NCBI GenBank assembly: GCA_041629655.1
Contig: JBFKMV010000161.1
Span: 1-12,273 of the forward strand
Source: JBFKMV01 sp041629655
GTDB lineage: Bacteria; Acidobacteriota; Polarisedimenticolia; Polarisedimenticolales; Polarisedimenticolaceae
Direction of reading: 5' to 3'
Length of the DNA: 12,273 nucleotides
Below are positions 7,282 through 12,273 of the stretch, one piece after another. Position 1 is the stretch's first letter. Each line of letters begins with the position of its first letter. The translations under genes were made by a program, and so were the position numbers. The notes beneath the pieces are model-generated. The model was not told where the DNA came from. It was given only the letters and a program-made list of their open reading frames with translations, and did no database searches.

Positions 7282-8239
7282 GACGAAGGAGCGGGGCGGG
7301 CTGATCGAGCTGCTGGTGGCGATCGCGGTCACCGCGGTCGTCGTCGTGGTCGGGCTGGTCGCCGCACAGCGGCAGCTCGACGCGTCGATCGACGGCTCGC
7401 GGCGGCAGCTCGCCGCGCGGCAGCAGGCGGAGAGCGCCGAGCTGGGCCTGCTGTTCATCGCGCGCACCACGGAGTCGCTGGCCGAGCTGGACCCGCTGAG
7501 TGCGGTCTGGGACGACACCCCGGCCGCCGAGCTGAAGCTGCAGAAGCAGACCATCGCGATGCCGATGCTGGAGCAGACCACCGTCGACAACGTGCGGGTC
7601 CAGGCGTTGACCGACGGCCGGTTGATCGCCTGGCGCCTCGAGTGGAAGGACCCGACCCACGACGCCAACGTCGATTCGGGACGGTTCAGCGATGCGGTGG
7701 CGCTGCAGTTCCCGCTGGAGCCGCTGGCGCCGCACACCATGGGCGACCACCGGCACCCGGTGTCGATCCTGCACTGGAAGGCGCTGTGGCAGAAGGACGT
7801 CGACGAGCACTTCCAGGACGTGCAGGACCTGCACCCCAACTACTGGGCCGATCTGTACTGGTTCGCCGGCGGCACCGCGCCGCAGCGCGTGCCCGACGAC
7901 TTCGGCGATCCGCGCTCGCACACCTGGTTCGTGGCCTACCAGGCCGGCAACCCGATGGCCGACTTCGAGCGCAAGCTGCCGGTCGAGGAGCTGGCGGCGA
8001 TCGGGTTCGGCACGCTGACCCCGCAGGCGGAGTCGCTGACGACGGGTCGCGGCGTGTGGAGCGACGGCAGCTGGCACGTGGTGTTCGTGCGGCCCGCGCA
8101 GACCAGCGACGCGATGGACTACCAGTTCTGGGCCGGTGACCGCGGCAGCGTCGGCGTCGCGGTCTGGGATGGCGCCGGCGGCAACGTCGGCGGGCGCAAG
8201 CACTGGACCAACTGGACCGACTTCACGGTGAGCCACTGA
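7256..8239 (+). CDS. Membrane-anchored haem-b gamma subunit (ethylbenzene dehydrogenase-related, NxrC/EbdC-like)
   Basis: A 327-residue protein. Residues 16-37 form one hydrophobic helix after a short polar N-terminus, followed by a polar, charged linker (38-62). No clear cleavage site is seen, so it looks like an uncleaved anchor with a periplasmic domain. Residues about 90-325 match the ethylbenzene-dehydrogenase-type haem-binding domain. M162 in PHTMGDHRHPV and K315 in GGRKHWTNW sit where the family's axial Met and Lys ligands are expected (inferred from family knowledge). It would accept or deliver electrons from the [3Fe-4S] end of beta and hold the complex to the membrane. The ATG at 7256 lies inside the beta gene (26-bp overlap); only a weak GACGAGAA precedes it, suggesting coupled translation. 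The stop overlaps the chaperone start (TGATG). Confidence 0.85.
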   Translation: MSTDTTRPETKERGGLIELLVAIAVTAVVVVVGLVAAQRQLDASIDGSRRQLAARQQAESAELGLLFIARTTESLAELDPLSAVWDDTPAAELKLQKQTIAMPMLEQTTVDNVRVQALTDGRLIAWRLEWKDPTHDANVDSGRFSDAVALQFPLEPLAPHTMGDHRHPVSILHWKALWQKDVDEHFQDVQDLHPNYWADLYWFAGGTAPQRVPDDFGDPRSHTWFVAYQAGNPMADFERKLPVEELAAIGFGTLTPQAESLTTGRGVWSDGSWHVVFVRPAQTSDAMDYQFWAGDRGSVGVAVWDGAGGNVGGRKHWTNWTDFTVSH

Positions 8240-8949
8240 TGAACGAACGAACCCCGACCCCCACCGAACAGCTGGCGCAGGCCGACCTGCTGCTGTGGAT
8301 CGCGCGGGCGCTGGCCCCGCCCGCCGCGGCCGAGGACCAGGAGTGGATCCTCGACGCGCGGGACCTGGCCCAGCTGGCGGAGAGCTCGGGCCTCGAGGAC
8401 CGGGGACGCGCGGCGCTGCTGCGACGGACCGGAACGCTGTTCCGCGGCACGTCGCAGGAGCGACTGCGTGGCGAGCACGCCCGGCTGTTCGAGGCGGCGC
8501 AGGTCTGCCCGCCCAACGAGACGGCGTACGTGCGCCGCGACAAGGGTGCGATCATCGCCGACATCGCGGGTTTCTATCGCGCCTTCGGCTTCACCATCGC
8601 ACCCGGCCCGGGAGAGAAGAACGACCACGTGGTCGCGGAGCTGCAGTTCGCGGCGCTGCTGTTGGTCCTGCTCGCCGGCGCGCGGGGACGCGACGAGCGC
8701 GAGAACGAGCAGGTCACCGCGCGAGCGCTGGCGTCGTTCGCCGAGGATCACCTCGACGCCTGGCTGGACGTGTTCTGCGAGCGCCTCGCCGCCACGGCGG
8801 ACCTGCCGCCGTACGCCGAGCTGGCCGACCTGCTGCGGACCTCGTGGGAGCTGGTCGTGGAGCGCAACGCGCTGCCGCGCGCGACGGACGCCCCGGACGC
8901 CGACGTCGGACGCGACGCCGGCACGCCCTACGAGTGCGGGATCTGCTAG
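8239..8949 (+). CDS. TorD/DmsD-family molybdoenzyme assembly chaperone
   Basis: A 236-residue, helix-rich protein. Family motifs are visible: EHARLF at 79-84, then PPNETAY at 91-97, the helix ADIAGFYRAFGF at 107-118, and DHVVAELQF at 129-137, followed by a hydrophobic helix. TorD-like proteins bind the Tat signal of their partner and the apo-enzyme in the cytoplasm until Mo-bis-MGD and FS0 are inserted. Its place as last gene of the alpha-beta-gamma operon (1-bp overlap with gamma) makes the alpha subunit the expected client. The protein ends in the unusual tail YECGIC, a CxxC at the extreme C-terminus, after an acidic, low-complexity segment (about 216-230). The gene order A-B-C-D recalls ebdABCD. 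Confidence 0.9.
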   Translation: MNERTPTPTEQLAQADLLLWIARALAPPAAAEDQEWILDARDLAQLAESSGLEDRGRAALLRRTGTLFRGTSQERLRGEHARLFEAAQVCPPNETAYVRRDKGAIIADIAGFYRAFGFTIAPGPGEKNDHVVAELQFAALLLVLLAGARGRDERENEQVTARALASFAEDHLDAWLDVFCERLAATADLPPYAELADLLRTSWELVVERNALPRATDAPDADVGRDAGTPYECGIC

Positions 8950-9007
8950 ACGGCGGCCGCCCTTCCTCTGCTACTGTCTCCGCAAACGGGACCCCCGGCG
9001 GGCCGTG

Positions 9008-9014
9008 AAGGAGG
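9008..9014 (+). promoter_or_regulatory. Strong ribosome binding site of the cupin gene
   Basis: AAGGAGG ends 5 nt before the ATG at 9020. It is a near-perfect anti-16S match and fixes the start, even though the same reading frame is open for hundreds of bases upstream inside the chaperone gene. Confidence 0.75.
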
Positions 9015-9019
9015 CTCCG

Positions 9020-9514
9020 ATGATCGAGGAACGGGACGGCTGGTTCGTGGTCAACGTCAAGGACGCCGCGTGCAGCGCCAACGCGGGATTCGGACGTTGC
9101 CTCAACTTCGAGGGCCAAAAGCGGTTTTCGCAGACCGGCGTGCGGATCTTCCTGCTCGAGCCCGGCAAGCCCAACTGCCGCTACCATCGCGAGAGCGAGC
9201 AGGAGGACTTCCTCGTGCTGTCCGGCGAATGCCTGCTGCTGGTCAACGGCGAGGAGCGGCCGCTCGACGCGTGGGATTACGTGCACTGCCCGCCCGGCGT
9301 GTCGCACGTGTTCATCGGCGCGGGCGACGGACCTTGCGCATTGCTGGCGATCGGTCACCGCGCCGGCGCCGAGCACCGGCTGTACTACCCACAGAGCGAG
9401 CTGGCGCGGCGGTACGGGGCCGAGGCGCCCGAGCCGACCGCGGACCCCCGCGTCGCCTACGCCGACGCGTCGCCGTGGGAGCCGACCGCGGCACCCGACT
9501 GGCCGCTGCGGTGA
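9020..9514 (+). CDS. Single-domain cupin protein
   Basis: A 164-residue protein with one conserved beta-barrel. Motif 1 spans about 49-69 (PGKPNCRYHRESEQEDF to SGE), giving metal-ligand candidates H56 and E62. The second histidine of the classical HxH is replaced by E58. Motif 2 spans about 86-100 with PPGVSH, giving H96. After about residue 120 the tail is Pro/Ala-rich and has no recognised fold. Cupins of this shape bind a metal or a small molecule, and some are oxygenases or isomerases; no substrate can be assigned. It lies 70 bp after the chaperone gene on the same strand with its own strong ribosome binding site, so it may be a separate unit or a loosely attached last gene. It converges on the sulfotransferase gene 23 bp away. 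Confidence 0.85.
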   Translation: MIEERDGWFVVNVKDAACSANAGFGRCLNFEGQKRFSQTGVRIFLLEPGKPNCRYHRESEQEDFLVLSGECLLLVNGEERPLDAWDYVHCPPGVSHVFIGAGDGPCALLAIGHRAGAEHRLYYPQSELARRYGAEAPEPTADPRVAYADASPWEPTAAPDWPLR

Positions 9515-9537
9515 ACGGGCCCTGAGTTCGCCGGGCG

Positions 9538-11457
9538 TCAGCGGCGGTACTCGCGCTCCCAGATGATCTCGGTCGTGAGCCCGGGGTCGTCCTCCAGCAG
9601 CAGCGAGCGGGCCAGCACGTAGCCGGCGTTGTGGCCGGCGGTGTCCAGCCAGTTGGGGTGTCCGGGGTCCCGGTGGGCGAGACAGATCTCGAAGCGGCCG
9701 TCGTCGCCGGCGTGGATCTGCGAGTGGTTCAGGTTCACCCGGTGCCGCGTGTAGTCGAAGCTCTCCAGCCAGGCGTTGTACAGGCACAGCCCGAAGTAGC
9801 GCGCCCGCGGCAACCGGCCGCGGATCAGCATCAGCTGGTCCTCGCCGAGGCGGTACCACATCGCGTGGTAGGTGTTGTCCGGCGTGGGAAACAGCCGCTC
9901 TCCCGGCACGGAGATGAAACGGTTGAGCGCCATGTTCGAGGCCATCTCGTAGACGCCGACGGTGCGCTCGAAGATCGCGCCGAGCATGCGCGCCGCGGCG
10001 TCGTAGCCCGCGGCGAGGCGCCCGGCCTCGAGCGGCTCCGGCGCCGCTAGCTCGCCCAGGCGCTCGATGGCCACCTCGACCCGCCCGTGCGCCGCGCGGT
10101 CCGCGAAATACTGGCGGACCATCACCGCGCGCTCGTCGCCGTCGCCGCACAGCCACACGCCGTCGCCGCTCTTGGCGTCCGCGGTGCCGATGCGGATCTC
10201 GAAGCGTCCGGCGGCGTCGCGCGGAAGCTCGCTGTCGCGCAGGCTGTGGCTGACGCGTCCGCCCTTGCCGTACAGCAGCACTCCCGTGTACAGCACGTCG
10301 GCGGGGATCCGTCCCGACAGCCGGTACACGCCGCCGTCGCTGAGCCGGATCGGCGCGCGCAGGTAGTCGGCATCCGGGCAGTCGGCGAACATCTTGCGGT
10401 ACGGGCCCTCGGCGTGGAAGAACCGCGGGCGGATCGTGTCCTCCTGTTCGACGTACGTCTCGACGCTGGCGGCGAGCATGCGCATCAGGAAGCGCCGGCC
10501 CTCGACAGCGTCCAGGTCCGACGGGATGCGGATGTCCCGTTCCAGCGTCGCCACGCGATCCAGCAGCGCGTGGAGCGCCTCGGAGACCCGCGCCAGCGGC
10601 GGCCGCGCCAGGTCGTCGAGGTCGTAGCCCAGCTCCTTGGCCATCGCCCACGTCTCGGGTCCGACGCTTTCGGGATCGAAACCCCGGAGCCACGCGGTGG
10701 CGAGCTCCGGCTGGATCTTGCCGCGGCTGGCCATGTTGGGGTCGCCGACGGGGCGGGCGCCCTTGGGGCCGTCCCGCATCCGGTCGCCCTGGTAGGGGTC
10801 GAGCGTCGCCTCGTCGAAGGGTACGCCGAGGGTCGCGCAGACCCGTTCCATGACGGGGCGCGGGTCCTCGACGAGATCCTCGTAGCGGACGCGCAGCCAG
10901 CGCTCCGGCGCGACTCCGTTCAGAAACTGCGCAATGACCTGGTTGCCGCGGATCCAGACCTCGTTCGCCTCCGGCGCGTAGCCCTGGAGCATCACCTCGG
11001 CGAAGGGCATGTTCTGGAGCGAGCGGATCACCGAGCCGGGGTGCCGCACGATCCAGATGTAGCGGGCCTCCGGGAACCACGCTTCCAGACGCGGCAAGGC
11101 CTCGGGCGTGGCGCAGAGGTGCGGGCACTTGTCCACGAGCATGCGCTCGCCGAGCAGGCCCTGCAGGTGCGTGTAGACCTCCGGCACCGTCCGGTCCTCG
11201 AGGCCCGCCTCCTCGGCCTTCGCGGCGTCCACATCGATGCCGCGCAGATCCATCAGGGCTCGCCGCAGACCGCCCTTTTCCCAGAACCGCTCGGTCAACC
11301 TGGCCGTGCGCTGGGCCATGGTCTCGAACGGCGCCAGGATCATCTCCGGCGGGCTGAACAGCCGCGGATGCCCGGCGAGCATCACGCGCAGCAACGTCGT
11401 ACCGGTGCGCGGCACTCCGAGGATGAAGCTGACGGGCCGGAGAGCGGGTGTTGCCAC
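9538..11457 (-). CDS. Sulfotransferase fused to tandem DUF1214-like domains
   Basis: A 639-residue protein. Residues about 8-290 are a PAPS-dependent sulfotransferase domain: the 5'-phosphosulfate loop GVPRTGTTLL is at 14-23 and the 3'-phosphate segment RYIWIVRHPGSVIRSL is at 132-147. The remaining 350 residues are not part of a normal sulfotransferase, which is about 270-300 long. Residues about 365-467 and 526-636 each carry the order GR(I/L)P, LLY or CLY, D-x-GRFEI, W, and a final charged strand, so they look like an internal duplication. The second copy resembles DUF1214. The start is GTG at 11457, chosen for the AGGGGA 6 nt upstream and because the PAPS loop follows directly. It is co-directional with the hydrolase gene 27 bp upstream. 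The acceptor is unknown; a lipid, steroid or peptidyl acceptor are all possible. Confidence 0.88.
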   Translation of the reverse strand: MATPALRPVSFILGVPRTGTTLLRVMLAGHPRLFSPPEMILAPFETMAQRTARLTERFWEKGGLRRALMDLRGIDVDAAKAEEAGLEDRTVPEVYTHLQGLLGERMLVDKCPHLCATPEALPRLEAWFPEARYIWIVRHPGSVIRSLQNMPFAEVMLQGYAPEANEVWIRGNQVIAQFLNGVAPERWLRVRYEDLVEDPRPVMERVCATLGVPFDEATLDPYQGDRMRDGPKGARPVGDPNMASRGKIQPELATAWLRGFDPESVGPETWAMAKELGYDLDDLARPPLARVSEALHALLDRVATLERDIRIPSDLDAVEGRRFLMRMLAASVETYVEQEDTIRPRFFHAEGPYRKMFADCPDADYLRAPIRLSDGGVYRLSGRIPADVLYTGVLLYGKGGRVSHSLRDSELPRDAAGRFEIRIGTADAKSGDGVWLCGDGDERAVMVRQYFADRAAHGRVEVAIERLGELAAPEPLEAGRLAAGYDAAARMLGAIFERTVGVYEMASNMALNRFISVPGERLFPTPDNTYHAMWYRLGEDQLMLIRGRLPRARYFGLCLYNAWLESFDYTRHRVNLNHSQIHAGDDGRFEICLAHRDPGHPNWLDTAGHNAGYVLARSLLLEDDPGLTTEIIWEREYRR

Positions 11458-11463
11458 GGTCTG

Positions 11464-11469
11464 TCCCCT
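11464..11469 (-). promoter_or_regulatory. Ribosome binding site for the GTG start of the sulfotransferase gene
   Basis: Read on the minus strand this is AGGGGA, 6 nt before GTG at 11457. It is the only purine-rich element in the 27-bp gap and supports the non-ATG start. Confidence 0.5.
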
Positions 11470-11484
11470 GAGCCGGCCAGTCTA

Positions 11485-12273
11485 CTACGAAGGCAGACAC
11501 TCGGAGAGGAAGCGCAGCGTCTCGCCGGCGATCCGATCCGGTTGCTCCATCGCCGACAGGTGGCCCGCCTCGGGGATGGTGACGAGTCTCGCCCCGGGGA
11601 TGCGGCGTCGCAGCTCCTCCGAGCAGCGTGGAGGGGTCGCCACGTCCTGCTCGCCGACCACGACGAGCGCCGGGTGCTCGATCCGTTCCACCGGGCCCGC
11701 ATCGTCGCGGCCGACGACGGCGCCGATCGCGCGATCGAGCTGCTCGCGATCGTGCCGGCGCGCCTCGCGCACGAAGACGTCGACCAACTCCGGCTTCGAC
11801 TCCAGCGTCGAGCGACCGAACATCAACGGGGCCAGCCGGCCGGCCAGCGAGTCCGAGACGCCGTGCCGGCGGAACTGCCGTCTCAGGATCCCGTACTTCA
11901 GCCGGTTGAGCCACGGCTCCTTACCGGCGCGCGTGTCCACCAGCACGAGCGCGGTCACCCGTTCCGGCGCGCGCAGGGCCATGCGCAGGGCGGTCATGCC
12001 CCCCATCGACAGGCCGACCAGCGCCGCCCGCTCGACCCGCTCGGCGTCGAGGACGGCCAGCCAGTCGTCGACCAGGTCGCGGAGCCGGAACGGGGTGGTG
12101 GCCGTGGACTCGCCGTGCCCGCGAAACTCGACGTTCAGGACACGGTAGCGGTCGGCCAGCCTCGGCACGACCTCGTTCCACATCCAGCGGCCGCAGAGCA
12201 GGCTGTGGCCGAGGATCAACGCGGGTCCCCGTCCAGCGGCGTCCCAGGCGATCGTGGCGCCGTCTCGCTGGAG
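11485..12273 (-). CDS. Alpha/beta hydrolase (5' end beyond window)
   Basis: 262 residues are visible and the frame is open through the right edge, so the N-terminus is missing. Little is lost, because the first visible residues (DGATIAWDAAGRGP) are the usual beginning of the fold. Counting from the first visible residue, the oxyanion-hole motif GHSL is at 22-25, FRGHGES follows, the nucleophile elbow GLSMGG gives S89, the acid is D210 in GEQDVATPP, and the base is H238 in EAGHLSAMEQP. This is a complete Ser-Asp-His triad of the esterase / 3-oxoadipate enol-lactonase-like group. The substrate is unknown. A TTG 18 codons in from the edge could be mistaken for a start, but conserved sequence continues upstream of it. 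It is probably transcribed with the sulfotransferase gene, which begins 27 bp after its stop. Confidence 0.9.
   Translation of the reverse strand, partial: LQRDGATIAWDAAGRGPALILGHSLLCGRWMWNEVVPRLADRYRVLNVEFRGHGESTATTPFRLRDLVDDWLAVLDAERVERAALVGLSMGGMTALRMALRAPERVTALVLVDTRAGKEPWLNRLKYGILRRQFRRHGVSDSLAGRLAPLMFGRSTLESKPELVDVFVREARRHDREQLDRAIGAVVGRDDAGPVERIEHPALVVVGEQDVATPPRCSEELRRRIPGARLVTIPEAGHLSAMEQPDRIAGETLRFLSECLPS

Noticed and set aside
2681..8239. Assignment as a soluble selenate reductase, DMS dehydrogenase or ethylbenzene dehydrogenase.
   Set aside because: The gamma domain is shared with those enzymes, but alpha and beta blocks look closer to Nxr-type proteins and gamma carries a membrane anchor. 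Not excluded without a tree.
8969..8977. Extended -10-like TGCTACTGT before the cupin gene.
   Set aside because: No acceptable -35 box at the right distance. Too weak to list as a promoter.
9515..9537. Possible bidirectional terminator between the convergent cupin and sulfotransferase genes.
   Set aside because: Only 4-bp stems (for example GCCC/GGGC) can be drawn in the 23-bp gap and there is no T-run on either strand.
8714..11914. Long minus-strand open frame of 1066 codons spanning the chaperone, cupin, sulfotransferase and hydrolase genes.
   Set aside because: It is a different phase from the conserved sulfotransferase and hydrolase frames and shows no domain.
1..12273. Mobile elements, CRISPR arrays, tRNA or rRNA genes, phage or defence systems.
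   Set aside because: I saw no transposase motifs, terminal repeats, spaced direct repeats or RNA gene signatures on either strand.

Overview
This is a GC-rich, densely packed bacterial chromosomal window. It contains no insertion sequences, tRNA or rRNA genes, CRISPR arrays or other signs of recent mobility. Nothing fixes the taxon. The GC content, the Tat-exported molybdoenzyme, the bacterial SET-domain protein and the sulfotransferase fusion would suit an environmental Gram-negative lineage (for example Myxococcota-like, Acidobacteriota, Planctomycetota or a related uncultured phylum), but that is a guess.

Region 1 (1-1976, minus strand) is a two-gene unit. A SET-domain protein lysine methyltransferase overlaps by 11 bp a GNAT acetyltransferase fused to a nitrilase-superfamily hydrolase, which runs off the left edge. 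Region 2 (1977-2246) is a divergent intergenic region holding a sigma70-like promoter and a nested inverted repeat.

Region 3 (2247-8949, plus strand) is the centrepiece. It is five tightly coupled genes: an Rrf2-family regulator; a Tat-exported type II molybdopterin catalytic subunit; a four-cluster Fe-S beta subunit; a membrane-anchored haem-b gamma subunit of the ethylbenzene-dehydrogenase type; and a TorD-type chaperone. Each gene overlaps the next by 1 to 26 nt. Sequence hallmarks of alpha and beta fit the periplasmic nitrite oxidoreductase / nitrate reductase (Nxr-like) branch better than the cytoplasmic NarGH branch. The complex would face the periplasm, tethered by the single N-terminal helix of gamma. 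Electrons would pass between Mo-bis-MGD, FS0, four Fe-S clusters in beta, haem b in gamma and an outside carrier not encoded here. The Rrf2 protein, which keeps only two of the usual three Fe-S-ligating cysteines, is the obvious candidate redox, NO or iron sensor. The direction of catalysis and the true substrate cannot be read from sequence.

Region 4 (9020-9514, plus) is a stand-alone cupin with its own strong ribosome binding site. Region 5 (9538-12273, minus) converges on it: an alpha/beta hydrolase cut by the right edge, then, 27 bp downstream, a sulfotransferase fused to two copies of a DUF1214-like beta domain. Regions 1 and 5 have no evident functional link to the molybdoenzyme operon.
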